Origin: Vicingaceae bacterium | GTDB lineage: Bacteria; Bacteroidota; Bacteroidia; Flavobacteriales_E; Vicingaceae | NCBI GenBank assembly: GCA_028245195.1 | Contig: JAOKCF010000007.1 | Location: forward strand, 1-64,000 | Length of the DNA: 64,000 nucleotides | Reading direction: 5' to 3' | Shown: one piece after another, positions 36,083 to 45,419 of the stretch | Layout: each line of letters begins with the position of its first letter | How positions within the stretch are numbered: the stretch's first letter is position 1 | Program-made: the position numbers and the translations under genes | Notes under the pieces: generated by a model | What the model was told of the DNA's origin: nothing | The model's database searches: none | The model's input: the letters and a program-made list of their open reading frames with translations, nothing else

Positions 36083-38899
36083 ATGCCAAAAGATTTATCA
36101 ATAAAGCACACGTTAATAATTGGGAGTGGTCCCATTGTTATTGGACAAGCATGTGAATTTGACTATGCCGGTTCTCAAGCTGCCCGTTCATTGCGCGAAG
36201 AGGGAATAAAGGTGAGTTTGATTAACTCGAACCCTGCAACGATTATGACGGATCCAGTTATGGCTGATCATGTCTATTTAGAGCCGTTGAATCCTAAGTC
36301 GGTTGAGAAAATTCTCGAAGAACATCCGGACATCGATACTGTATTGCCAACAATGGGAGGGCAGACGGCTTTAAACTTAGCGATTGAATGTGACGAAATT
36401 GGCCTGTGGAAAAAGCATAATGTGCGCATGATTGGCGTAGATATAGCTGCTATAAACATTACTGAAGATCGTGAACAGTTTAGAGAGTTAATGTTGAAAA
36501 TAGGAGTAGGCATGGCTCCGCAAAAAGTGGCAAATTCTTTTTTACAAGGAAAGAACTTTGCACAAGAAATTGGTTTTCCTTTAGTAATTCGTCCTTCTTT
36601 TACTCTAGGAGGAACCGGAGCATCTTTTGTTCATACTGCTGAAGGTTTCGACAAACTTTTGACTAGAGGGCTACACGCATCACCTATTCACGAGGTTATG
36701 ATTGATAAAGCAGTTCTAGGATGGAAGGAATACGAGTTGGAACTGTTAAGAGATTCTAATGACAATGTTATTATTATTTGTTCTATTGAAAATATGGACC
36801 CTATGGGGATTCATACTGGAGACTCAATTACCGTGGCACCTGCAATGACATTATCTGATACAACATATCAGAAAATGAGAGATATGGCAATTCATATGAT
36901 GCGTTCTATCGGGGATTTTGCCGGTGGATGTAATGTGCAGTTTGCAGTTAGTAATGATGAAAAAGAGGACATTATTGCCATTGAAATTAACCCTAGAGTT
37001 TCTAGATCTTCGGCCTTAGCATCAAAAGCAACCGGGTACCCTATTGCAAAAATTGCTGCGAAGTTGGCGATTGGATATCACTTAGATGAATTGAAAAATC
37101 AAATTACAAAAACAACATCTGCTTACCACGAACCAACATTAGATTACGTTATCGTAAAAATTCCACGATGGAACTTTGATAAATTCGACAGTCCTAATAA
37201 GACGTTGGGATTACAAATGAAGTCTGTTGGAGAGGTTATGGGAATTGGTCGTTCATTCCAGGAAGCATTGCAAAAAGCAACGCAATCTTTAGAGATAAAA
37301 CGAAACGGATTAGGAGCAGATGGTAAAGAATTGAAGAATCAAGAAGAAATTCTTCACAGTTTAAAAAATCCAAGTTGGAATAGGTTATTTCATTTATACG
37401 ATGCCATTAAATTAGGAATTCCACTTTCAACAATTTATAAGGCCACGTTAATAGACATGTGGTTCTTAAAGCAAATTGAAGAACTAATTGCCGTAGAAGG
37501 AGAAATTCAAAAATTCTCTCTCACAGATTTACCGAAAGATTTATTGATGGAGGCAAAACAGAAAGGATATGCTGACCGTCAAATTGCACATTTATTAAAC
37601 TGTTTGGAAAGCGAGGTTTATTCTTTACGAGAAGAGTACAACATTAATCGAGTTTATAAACTAGTAGATACTTGTGCTGCAGAATTTGAAGCGCAAACGC
37701 CATATTACTATAGCACATTTGAGGAAGAGAACGAATCAGTTGTTACGGATAAAAAGAAGGTTATTGTTTTAGGTTCTGGCCCGAATAGAATTGGACAAGG
37801 AATTGAATTTGACTATTGTTGTGTGCACGGAATCATGGCTGCTAAAGAAATGGGTTATGAAACCATCATGATTAACTGTAACCCCGAAACAGTTAGTACG
37901 GACTTTGATACGGCTGACAAATTATATTTTGAACCTGTGTTTTGGGAGCACATCTATGATATTATTAAGCACGAAAAACCGGAAGGTGTGATTGTGCAAT
38001 TGGGTGGGCAAACGGCGTTAAAGTTAGCAGAAAAGTTAGAACGTTATGGAATTAAAATTATTGGAACAAATTACCAAGCGTTAGATTTAGCAGAAGATAG
38101 AGGTAGCTTCTCCGATTTGTTGAAAGAAAACGATATTCCTTATCCTAAGTATGGCTCTATCGAGACTGCAGACGAGGCATTAGAATTGTGCAAAGAAATT
38201 GGTTTCCCATTATTAGTGCGTCCATCTTACGTTCTAGGAGGTCAGGGAATGAAAATTGTAATCAATGAAACTGAGCTAGAACAGCACGTTGTCAATATTC
38301 TTAAGGATTTACCTGGAAATAAGATATTATTGGATCACTTTTTATCCGGTGCAATTGAAGCTGAAGCCGACGCGATTTGCGATGAAGAGGAGGTTAAAAT
38401 TATTGGAATAATGGAGCATATTGAGCCTGCAGGAATCCATTCAGGAGATTCCTACGCGGTTCTTCCACCCTTTGATTTGAGTGACCATGTAATTTCTAAA
38501 TTAGAAGAGTACACGAAGAAGATTGCTTTGGCGTTAAGAACAAAAGGATTGATCAACATCCAGTTTGCCATTAAAAATGAAGAAGTGTATATTATTGAAG
38601 CAAATCCTAGAGCCTCTAGAACCGTTCCTTTTATATCTAAGGCAAATAGAGAGCCATATGTGAATTATGCTACAAAGGTCATGTTAGGTGCCAAATTAAA
38701 GGACTTTAATTTCAACCCTCATAAAGAAGGTTATGCCATTAAAATTCCGGTATTTTCATTTGATAAATTCCCTGATGTAAATAAGGAATTAGGCCCTGAA
38801 ATGAAATCTACAGGAGAAGCAATTCAATTCATAAAAGATCTAAAGGACCCATTCTTTAGAGAGATATATTCTGAAAGAAACTTGTATCTTAGCAAGTAG
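36083..38899 (+). CDS. carB: Carbamoyl-phosphate synthase large subunit
   Basis: 938 residues. Two homologous halves each carry an ATP-grasp domain (RPSFTLGGTGASFV near 172, RPSYVLGGQGMKIV near 713) and the typical N-terminal SGPIVIGQACEFDYAG and SGPNRIGQGIEFDY motifs. It makes carbamoyl phosphate from bicarbonate, glutamine-derived ammonia and ATP for pyrimidine and arginine synthesis. It ends at FIKDLKDPFFREIYSERNLY, where the MGS-like allosteric domain would begin in the E. coli protein of about 1070 residues. The short form appears usual in Flavobacteriia. carA is not in the window. DUF4834 and YfhO genes follow within 2 and 10 bases. Confidence 0.95.
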   Translation: MPKDLSIKHTLIIGSGPIVIGQACEFDYAGSQAARSLREEGIKVSLINSNPATIMTDPVMADHVYLEPLNPKSVEKILEEHPDIDTVLPTMGGQTALNLAIECDEIGLWKKHNVRMIGVDIAAINITEDREQFRELMLKIGVGMAPQKVANSFLQGKNFAQEIGFPLVIRPSFTLGGTGASFVHTAEGFDKLLTRGLHASPIHEVMIDKAVLGWKEYELELLRDSNDNVIIICSIENMDPMGIHTGDSITVAPAMTLSDTTYQKMRDMAIHMMRSIGDFAGGCNVQFAVSNDEKEDIIAIEINPRVSRSSALASKATGYPIAKIAAKLAIGYHLDELKNQITKTTSAYHEPTLDYVIVKIPRWNFDKFDSPNKTLGLQMKSVGEVMGIGRSFQEALQKATQSLEIKRNGLGADGKELKNQEEILHSLKNPSWNRLFHLYDAIKLGIPLSTIYKATLIDMWFLKQIEELIAVEGEIQKFSLTDLPKDLLMEAKQKGYADRQIAHLLNCLESEVYSLREEYNINRVYKLVDTCAAEFEAQTPYYYSTFEEENESVVTDKKKVIVLGSGPNRIGQGIEFDYCCVHGIMAAKEMGYETIMINCNPETVSTDFDTADKLYFEPVFWEHIYDIIKHEKPEGVIVQLGGQTALKLAEKLERYGIKIIGTNYQALDLAEDRGSFSDLLKENDIPYPKYGSIETADEALELCKEIGFPLLVRPSYVLGGQGMKIVINETELEQHVVNILKDLPGNKILLDHFLSGAIEAEADAICDEEEVKIIGIMEHIEPAGIHSGDSYAVLPPFDLSDHVISKLEEYTKKIALALRTKGLINIQFAIKNEEVYIIEANPRASRTVPFISKANREPYVNYATKVMLGAKLKDFNFNPHKEGYAIKIPVFSFDKFPDVNKELGPEMKSTGEAIQFIKDLKDPFFREIYSERNLYLSK

Positions 38900-38901
38900 T
38901 T

Positions 38902-39156
38902 ATGATTTTTGAAGCCGGAATGGTCACTTTTTTAAGGACAATTTTAATTATTGCCTTGGTGTATTATGGGATTAAGTTTTTGTTCAAAATACTTATTCCA
39001 ATTATTTTGAACCGCTTTATGAAGCGGCAACAAGATAAGTTTCAGCAAGCACAATCATATAACTCTACTCAGAAGAACACCTCAAAAGAAGAAAAGAGAC
39101 ATTCTGAAAGTAAGGATACTTTGGGTGAGTACGTTGATTACGAAGATGTAGAATAA
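38902..39156 (+). CDS. DUF4834 small membrane protein
   Basis: 84 residues. One membrane helix (FLRTILIIALVYYGIKFLF, about 10-28) and a second amphipathic stretch precede a polar, Lys/Gln-rich tail ending in an acidic YVDYEDVE. This matches the Bacteroidota-specific DUF4834 family, which is often found beside carB. Its function is unknown. It starts 2 bases after the carB stop and ends 10 bases before the YfhO gene, so it is in the same operon. Confidence 0.75.
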   Translation: MIFEAGMVTFLRTILIIALVYYGIKFLFKILIPIILNRFMKRQQDKFQQAQSYNSTQKNTSKEEKRHSESKDTLGEYVDYEDVE

Positions 39157-39166
39157 TTAATTGAAT

Positions 39167-41908
39167 ATGAAAAAGATTGACTTTAAAAAGCACCTTCCTT
39201 ATTTGGGTGGTGTGCTTGTTTTTTTTGTTCTAGCAGCAGTTTATTTTTACCCTGTTATTGAAGGTTATCGGATTAAACAATCGGATATTAAGTTGAGCAA
39301 AGGAATGTCTCAAGAAATTCGAGATCATAGAAAAGTCTTTGATGAAGAGCCTTTGTGGTTAGGAAACATGTTTTCTGGTATGCCAACCTTTCAAGTTTCA
39401 ACTGAATTTCCAGGCAATTTGTTGCAATATGCTAGTAAGGCAATAACTGGCGGCATTCCTCACCCAATAGGAATTGTTTTTGCTTACATGATTGGGTTCT
39501 TTATTTTCTCACTGTCGCTTAGAATTAGCCCACTCATATCGATAGTAGGAGCCATCGCATATGGATTTTCCTCATACTTCATTATTATTTTAGAAGCCGG
39601 ACATAATACAAAAGCATTGGCCATTGCTTATGTGCCGCCAATGCTAGCCGGACTGATCACAATGTACAGGGGGAAAGAATTATTAGGTTTTGTATTAACG
39701 GCAATCTTTGTTGGGCTAGAATTATTCGCCAACCACTTTCAAATTACCTATTACTCAGCACTAATTATTTTAGGAATTGCAGTGGTGAATTTAATAGCAT
39801 ATTCTAAAGACAATAAAATAAGCTTATTTCTCAAGCGTTCTGCTCTATTATTTGTTGCTGCATTACTTGGTTTAGGAGCAAATGTTGGCAATTTACTTAC
39901 CACTTACGAATACTCAAAGTCTTCAACTCGAAGTAAATCTGAATTAACTATTCAACCAGATGGTACACCAAATGATGCAGTGAAAAGTACTGGGTTAGAT
40001 AAAGATTACATCACACAGTGGAGTTATGGACAAGAGGAGAGTTTGTCACTATTTTTATCTGACGTCAAAGGCGGAGGGTCTGGAGCTATCATTGGTTTAG
40101 AAGACGAAGTTCAGCGTTTAAGAAGAGAGAATCCTAGTTTTTTTACTTTTTTGGTGAACCAATACCAAAACAATCAACATTTTGTGAGTACCTATTGGGG
40201 AAATCAACCCTTCACTTCAGGACCAGTATATATTGGTATCATTGTTTTTGTATTAGCTATTCTTTCAATATTCTTCGTGAAGGATCGACTCATCTATGCG
40301 CTAGGTATTGTTACTGTATTGGCACTGTTACTTTCATGGGGAAAAAACTTTATGGGTTTTACAGAGTTTTTTATTGACTATGTCCCAGGCTACAATAAAT
40401 TCCGTGCAGTTGCTATGTTACTGGTAGTGCTAGAGTTCACTCTACCCGTATTTGCTGTCTTGTTTCTATCGGAATTATACAAAAATAGAGAAGGTATTCT
40501 GGAGCAAAAGAAGAAACTATTCATTATCTCATGTTCCGTTCTCACTGTGCTGTTGGTCTTATGGTTGACCCCTGATTCATTTTTAGATTTTATTAATGAA
40601 AAAGAGAATGCCATTTTTGCGCAGCAAATAAGTCAAAATTCTGCCCAAAAGAGTGCAATAGATATTGGAGTAAGTCAACTTGTGGATTACAGGGTTGAAG
40701 TTGTAAAGTCTGATATTCTTAGGTCTCTTCAGTTTATTCTAGGGTTGTTTTTATTAATCGGGTTGTACTTGTATAATAAGGTAAATCGTAACATTTTTAT
40801 AATATTGGTTGGGGTATTGGTGCTGGTCGACTTGTGGACTGTAGATAAAAGGTATTTTAATAATCAAGAAGTGGCAGGAGCAGGTAGAAATGCCAGTAAT
40901 AAATATGAAAAATACGAACTGCCTGAAAATAATTCATCACCTTATCAGGCTAGTACGGTAGATAATGCTATACTACAAAGAGAAATTTTTTTAAATCCTC
41001 AAATTTCTCAGAGAATCAATGAAAGAATTAGCACGGAAAAGCGAGAGAAAAGAAGATTAACAAGATTGGAATCAGAGAAAATACAGTTTACTACGTTGAT
41101 GCGAAATACTCATTATCGAGTATTAAATACTGCTTCAAGATTGGATGAAGATGCAGGTACAGCATACTTTCATAAAACCTTAGGAGGCTACCATGCTGCA
41201 AAAATGAAGAAATATCAGGAGTTGATTGATTTTCGATTGGGTCAAGAGCATTTTCAGTTACGTCAAGCATTTAGCCAAGGTGGAGCAGATTTAGTTAGAA
41301 GATATTTGCCTCAAATGTCTATAACTAATATGTTAAACGCTAAATACATTATTGGAGCGGTTAATACGCAACAAGTACGGCAGTTTACTTATTTAGAAAA
41401 TCAGTATGCCTTTGGAAATGTGTGGTTTGTCGATTCAGTTCGAGTGGTAGAATCAGCAAATGACGAAATGATGACCTTGTTGAGCATTAACCCTAGAAGA
41501 ACAGCCGTAATGCAATCTACTGAAGACGCTTCTGTTAAAAATATTTACAACTCAAACCCTTCTACTGATCGTATTTCTCTTGTGTCCTATTTGCCAAATG
41601 TAATGAAGTATATTTATCAAACTTCACAAGAACAATTTGCAGTGTTTTCTGAAGTTTTTTACAACGATGGATGGAAAGTGATTGTGAACGGAGAAGAAGT
41701 TAAATTCTTTAAAGTCAATTATATCTTAAGAGGAATGAAGGTGCCTGCGGGTTCAGGAGAAATTGAGTTTAGATTTGAACCGGGGTCGTACAAAACCGGA
41801 GAAATTATTAGTTTGATTAGCTCACTAATAATTGTTCTGGTATCTCTAGGTGCAATAGGGTATACTATAAAAAATAATAAGGTTAAAGAAGTTTCTGAAT
41901 CTGAATAG
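39167..41908 (+). CDS. YfhO-family polytopic membrane protein
   Basis: 913 residues from ATG 39167 (a TTG six bases earlier is possible). About twelve membrane helices occupy residues 10-560, with the YfhO hallmarks KHLPYLGGVL, WLGNMFSGMPTFQ and ILEAGHNTKALAIAYVPP. An extracytoplasmic domain at about 570-870 is followed by a last helix (ISLISSLIIVLVSLGAIGYT). YfhO proteins are GT-C-like and in Gram-positives glycosylate lipoteichoic acid; in Bacteroidota the substrate is unknown. The 3' end overlaps the converging GT4 gene by 26 bases. Confidence 0.75.
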   Translation: MKKIDFKKHLPYLGGVLVFFVLAAVYFYPVIEGYRIKQSDIKLSKGMSQEIRDHRKVFDEEPLWLGNMFSGMPTFQVSTEFPGNLLQYASKAITGGIPHPIGIVFAYMIGFFIFSLSLRISPLISIVGAIAYGFSSYFIIILEAGHNTKALAIAYVPPMLAGLITMYRGKELLGFVLTAIFVGLELFANHFQITYYSALIILGIAVVNLIAYSKDNKISLFLKRSALLFVAALLGLGANVGNLLTTYEYSKSSTRSKSELTIQPDGTPNDAVKSTGLDKDYITQWSYGQEESLSLFLSDVKGGGSGAIIGLEDEVQRLRRENPSFFTFLVNQYQNNQHFVSTYWGNQPFTSGPVYIGIIVFVLAILSIFFVKDRLIYALGIVTVLALLLSWGKNFMGFTEFFIDYVPGYNKFRAVAMLLVVLEFTLPVFAVLFLSELYKNREGILEQKKKLFIISCSVLTVLLVLWLTPDSFLDFINEKENAIFAQQISQNSAQKSAIDIGVSQLVDYRVEVVKSDILRSLQFILGLFLLIGLYLYNKVNRNIFIILVGVLVLVDLWTVDKRYFNNQEVAGAGRNASNKYEKYELPENNSSPYQASTVDNAILQREIFLNPQISQRINERISTEKREKRRLTRLESEKIQFTTLMRNTHYRVLNTASRLDEDAGTAYFHKTLGGYHAAKMKKYQELIDFRLGQEHFQLRQAFSQGGADLVRRYLPQMSITNMLNAKYIIGAVNTQQVRQFTYLENQYAFGNVWFVDSVRVVESANDEMMTLLSINPRRTAVMQSTEDASVKNIYNSNPSTDRISLVSYLPNVMKYIYQTSQEQFAVFSEVFYNDGWKVIVNGEEVKFFKVNYILRGMKVPAGSGEIEFRFEPGSYKTGEIISLISSLIIVLVSLGAIGYTIKNNKVKEVSESE

Positions 41909-43157
41909 CTTGATGCTTCCTAGAAAAGGATTCAATTTTAGTCTTGTCAGGATTTATTTCTGACGGGTCAGAATGAATCAGCTTCGTAAGACTAGCCGTT
42001 AATTGTTCAATCTCATTTCTGGTGAAACAAATTCCTGCCTTACAGTCTTCAATAATCTCTCTTGCATCACTTTCCTCTGGGACAATTCCGATAATAGGTT
42101 TATAGGATGCTAAATATTCAAAAAGCTTCCCAGTAAGAATTCCCTTGGCATTAGACACTTTTGGAATCACTAGTAAAAGAGCGTCTGCCGAACGTTGATA
42201 CCTAACAATTTGGTCATGAGGCACCGTTGGAATTACTTCTACTTCAATATCCAATTCTTTTATTTTTGAAATAATAGTGGATGCAATAGACCCAACGAAT
42301 TGCACCTTTATTCTTTTGGTTGTTTTTACTTTTTTTAGGGCATTGAAAAATACTTCAGGCTCGTATTGATTAGACATAGTGCCTGTATAAGCAATAACAA
42401 AATAATTATCCTGTTTTGACAAATCAAGTGGTTGGCTAAAATCATCGGGATCAAAACCGTTGGGTATTAATTTAATTTTATCTAGAATCTTTTGATCTGA
42501 TTTGCTTGAAAAAATCTCTGACAAGCCTTTACTTACTGTCAATATCTTATCAGAACGTTCAATAACGTTCTTTTCTAAATTTTTATCTTTGCTCTTGGAC
42601 CATTTCGAATGACCCAAAAGGTGATAATAGTAGATGTCCGTCCAAGGGTCACGTAAATCTGCAATCCAGTTGGTGTTCAACCTCTCTTTTAATTTCAGAC
42701 CAATAAGCTGTGTTGAATGAGGTGGACTTGTGGTTATAACAGTTTGTATATTGTACTTGGTAAGAATTTCCTCCGCCTTTTTGTATGCGTATTTATTCCA
42801 CCCTTTTCTGGGATCGGGAATAAATAAATTGCTTCGCAAAGAGTTCACTGTTTTTTGGACGATACTCTCATTGTTTACATTAGAGAACCCCGCTGATGGT
42901 ACATTCTTTTTTCCTACAACTTTAGAGTAGTAATTGATTATTTCGAAGCTATCGGTTTGATGAATATGGAGTTTAGGATGAACATCTTTGAGCAGTGAAT
43001 GGTCAATTGTGGTGTAACTTGCTTTTTCAGGATCTACCGTTAAGATATGAACCTCTGTTCCCTGTAACGCCAAGTATTTTGACAACTTTAGCCAACGTTG
43101 AACACCCGCACCACCACTAGGAGGCCAATAATAAGTTATCAGGAGTAGTTTCTTCAA
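41883..43157 (-). CDS. Family 4 glycosyltransferase
   Basis: 424 residues with a GT-B fold. The N-terminal domain contains the glycine loop WPPSGGAGVQRWLKLS. The C-terminal domain contains VIAYTGTMSNQYEPEVFF and the donor-binding region GILTGKLFEYLASYKPIIGI with its conserved glutamate. It transfers a nucleotide-activated sugar to a surface glycan. It is the last gene of the nonulosonate operon, 11 bases after the CBS-aminotransferase gene. The first usable codon is TTG at 43157. As operon partner it could add the nonulosonic acid or the next sugar. Confidence 0.8.
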   Translation of the reverse strand: MKKLLLITYYWPPSGGAGVQRWLKLSKYLALQGTEVHILTVDPEKASYTTIDHSLLKDVHPKLHIHQTDSFEIINYYSKVVGKKNVPSAGFSNVNNESIVQKTVNSLRSNLFIPDPRKGWNKYAYKKAEEILTKYNIQTVITTSPPHSTQLIGLKLKERLNTNWIADLRDPWTDIYYYHLLGHSKWSKSKDKNLEKNVIERSDKILTVSKGLSEIFSSKSDQKILDKIKLIPNGFDPDDFSQPLDLSKQDNYFVIAYTGTMSNQYEPEVFFNALKKVKTTKRIKVQFVGSIASTIISKIKELDIEVEVIPTVPHDQIVRYQRSADALLLVIPKVSNAKGILTGKLFEYLASYKPIIGIVPEESDAREIIEDCKAGICFTRNEIEQLTASLTKLIHSDPSEINPDKTKIESFSRKHQAIQIQKLL

Positions 43158-43168
43158 AATGGAGTTAA

Positions 43169-44572
43169 CTAAATTTCTGCTAATATACTTGCAACTCTTT
43201 TGTAGTCCACCTCTTTTACAGTAGGTAGATTAAGACCTATTTTAGATATTTTCAATGCATTTTTATTTGAAAAAGTATACTTTGAGTACACTGGCATTTC
43301 AGATAAACAGTAAAAGAAAGGTCTAACGTCTATGTTGTTAGCAATTAGTTTTTCCATTACCTCTTTCCTTTTTTCAGAAGTACAGCTCATGAGCCAAACA
43401 ACTTTTCTATTTTGTCTATATGTTTTTTGCCATTTAAATAAGTTAAGATGATCTAAATGCTTGATATAGTCTCTTTCAATTTGATCGTTGCGGTCCAAAA
43501 TCCATTCAATTTTTTCCAATTGAGCGCATCCAATAGCTGCTTGCAGATTTGTCATTCGGTAGTTGAAGCCAATATCATCGTGCCAATACCGCTTTTCTTT
43601 ACTCATTCCATGATCACGCAATTTTCTCATTTTGGTGTCTAATTCTTCAGAGTTTGTCACGCACATCCCACCTTCACCCGTTGTAATTATTTTATTGGCG
43701 AAAAATGAAAAGGTTGAAATGTCTCCAAAACTTCCAACTCGTTGACCTTTAAATTCTGCCCCGTGTGCCTCGGCACAATCTTCAATAACCTTTAATTTAT
43801 TGTCATTGGCCAACTTCATAATCTTATCTATTTCACAGGCTTGTCCGTAAACATGAACTGGAATGATAGCTTTTGTTTTAGGTGTTATTGCTTTTTCGAT
43901 TTCTTCCGGCAAAATGGTCCAGGTAATCGGATCTACATCCACGATAACCGGTGTAGCATTTGCATAAAGTACTGCATTTATTGTCGCAGCAAATGTCAAA
44001 TCTGGAACAATCACCTCGTCTCCAGGGCCAATTCCTAAAGCAACTAGCGCTAAATGTATAGCTACAGTTCCGTTGGAGGTGGCAACACCATGCTTAACGT
44101 TGCAAAAAGTTGAGAACTCATCTTCAAATCGATCGATGTATTTTCCTCTACTTGAAATCCAGGTCGATGAAAAGGCATCTAATAAATACTCTAATTCTTT
44201 GTTTTCTAAAGTTGGTTCTGCTACAGGAGTGAATTTGGTTTTGTGTTTGTATTCGAAGAAGTCTATCAATTCTCCCTTGTCATTGACGATGGGCACGATG
44301 TTAATCTTGATATTCGTTTTCTTCAATAACGAATCAAAATTTTCTCCTTTAAGTGCTGATACAAAGTTTCCTAAATCTGATTGCTGTATTTGGTCTTCAA
44401 GACTTTTACCATCTAAAAGCAACCTTCTGAAATCTCCGTCAGTTACAATTCCAACAAGTTTGTTATTATTGTCCTCAATAAAAGCGGTACCGTAAGGCAC
44501 TTCATTTATAGCTTCCAAAAGAACCCTAAGGTTCGAGCCAACTTTACAGGTTGATTTATTCATTATGGTCAT
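43169..44572 (-). CDS. CBS-domain / DegT-DnrJ-EryC1-StrS sugar aminotransferase fusion
   Basis: 467 residues. Residues 1 to about 115 form a CBS pair (FIEDNNNKLVGIVTDGDFRR, then NIVPIVNDKGELIDFF). Residues about 125-467 are a complete DegT-type PLP aminotransferase, with TSNGTVAIHLALVALGIGPG, ECAEAHGAE-like text (IEDCAEAHGAEFKG) and internal aldimine lysine K294 in FSFFANKIITTGEGG. It would aminate a keto sugar. CBS modules bind adenine nucleotides and could make the enzyme energy-responsive. CBS domains are known on PtmE nucleotidyltransferases of legionaminic-acid loci, but fusion to an aminotransferase is unusual to me. The start overlaps the upstream gene by 17 bases; ATG 44563 is an alternative. 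Confidence 0.8.
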   Translation of the reverse strand: MTIMNKSTCKVGSNLRVLLEAINEVPYGTAFIEDNNNKLVGIVTDGDFRRLLLDGKSLEDQIQQSDLGNFVSALKGENFDSLLKKTNIKINIVPIVNDKGELIDFFEYKHKTKFTPVAEPTLENKELEYLLDAFSSTWISSRGKYIDRFEDEFSTFCNVKHGVATSNGTVAIHLALVALGIGPGDEVIVPDLTFAATINAVLYANATPVIVDVDPITWTILPEEIEKAITPKTKAIIPVHVYGQACEIDKIMKLANDNKLKVIEDCAEAHGAEFKGQRVGSFGDISTFSFFANKIITTGEGGMCVTNSEELDTKMRKLRDHGMSKEKRYWHDDIGFNYRMTNLQAAIGCAQLEKIEWILDRNDQIERDYIKHLDHLNLFKWQKTYRQNRKVVWLMSCTSEKRKEVMEKLIANNIDVRPFFYCLSEMPVYSKYTFSNKNALKISKIGLNLPTVKEVDYKRVASILAEI

Positions 44573-45419
44573 TTAATTTTTCTAGAATTCGATGAGTGTT
44601 TTTTATATCGTCCATGCCTGAATATACTTCAACGGTTACCACTTTGTCGGATTTCCAATTTTTCTCCAAAACACAATACATTACAGACCCTTCTGTTAAG
44701 CCTTGATTTGAGTCGCTTTTTCCGTCGTTATCGCTGATGTGAAAATAGTCGGTCAGGTTATATAATTTTTCGAATTCTTCTTCAAAGTTAAGCGAAAGAC
44801 TGTTACAACTTACTTTCAAATGAGCTGCATCGAGTAAAATACTGAGTCCATCTGGTTTTTTAAACTGATTTACATTTTTGCTAGATGTAAAAAAGAAGGG
44901 ATCAACTCGATCAAACGATTCATAGTTCGCGTGTGATAGCACATTATTCTCGATATACAATTGAATTCGATTGTTGTTATATGTAGCTATAGAACTTAAG
45001 TTATTTTCAAATTGTTCAACAGCGGCTTGTAAATCAAAAAGTTGACCCTTATCAATTTTCTTTCCAATCTGATGTAATGGAATGTTAATCAAAAAACCTG
45101 CATGAAAAGCGTATTTGTTAGCATTTAGCGCTTCCGACCAGTCAATCGCCTTTTTTACGTGCTCCAAGCTATACTTCGAAATCTCTGGATCTAAGGAGGC
45201 TAAATTGAGTACAAAAGAATTGCCCGGAGTAGGAAAGTAGTTGTGCAGTAAAAAATTAATGGCATAATCTTTCTTTAACTGTATGAGCTTATCGAGTGCT
45301 TTTTCATCGTAACGAGTTCCACCGGAGAGTTCAATGTTTGTAAAACCTTCATTAACCAAGGCTTTAACAGCGTCTTCAATATTAGTTGCTCTAACACAAG
45401 AACTAGAGATATAAATCAT
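44556..45419 (-). CDS. TIM-barrel sugar phosphate isomerase/epimerase
   Basis: 287 residues of the xylose-isomerase-like TIM-barrel (AP-endonuclease 2) family. Metal-ligand positions are visible in FLLHNYFPT, YAFHAGFLIN, QLYIENNVL, LLDAAHLKVS and DYFHISDNDG, ending with VVTVEVYSG, so a divalent metal site of Glu/His/Asp is probably intact. It would isomerise or epimerise a keto sugar or its phosphate. The gene overlaps the neuD-like gene by 4 bases (ATGA) and the aminotransferase by 17, so all three are translated together. Its specific role in nonulosonate synthesis is unknown. Confidence 0.75.
   Translation of the reverse strand: MIYISSSCVRATNIEDAVKALVNEGFTNIELSGGTRYDEKALDKLIQLKKDYAINFLLHNYFPTPGNSFVLNLASLDPEISKYSLEHVKKAIDWSEALNANKYAFHAGFLINIPLHQIGKKIDKGQLFDLQAAVEQFENNLSSIATYNNNRIQLYIENNVLSHANYESFDRVDPFFFTSSKNVNQFKKPDGLSILLDAAHLKVSCNSLSLNFEEEFEKLYNLTDYFHISDNDGKSDSNQGLTEGSVMYCVLEKNWKSDKVVTVEVYSGMDDIKNTHRILEKLNDHNE

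Noticed and set aside
44073..44495. 140-residue frame antisense to the CBS-aminotransferase
   Set aside because: Antisense shadow; no start context or family text.
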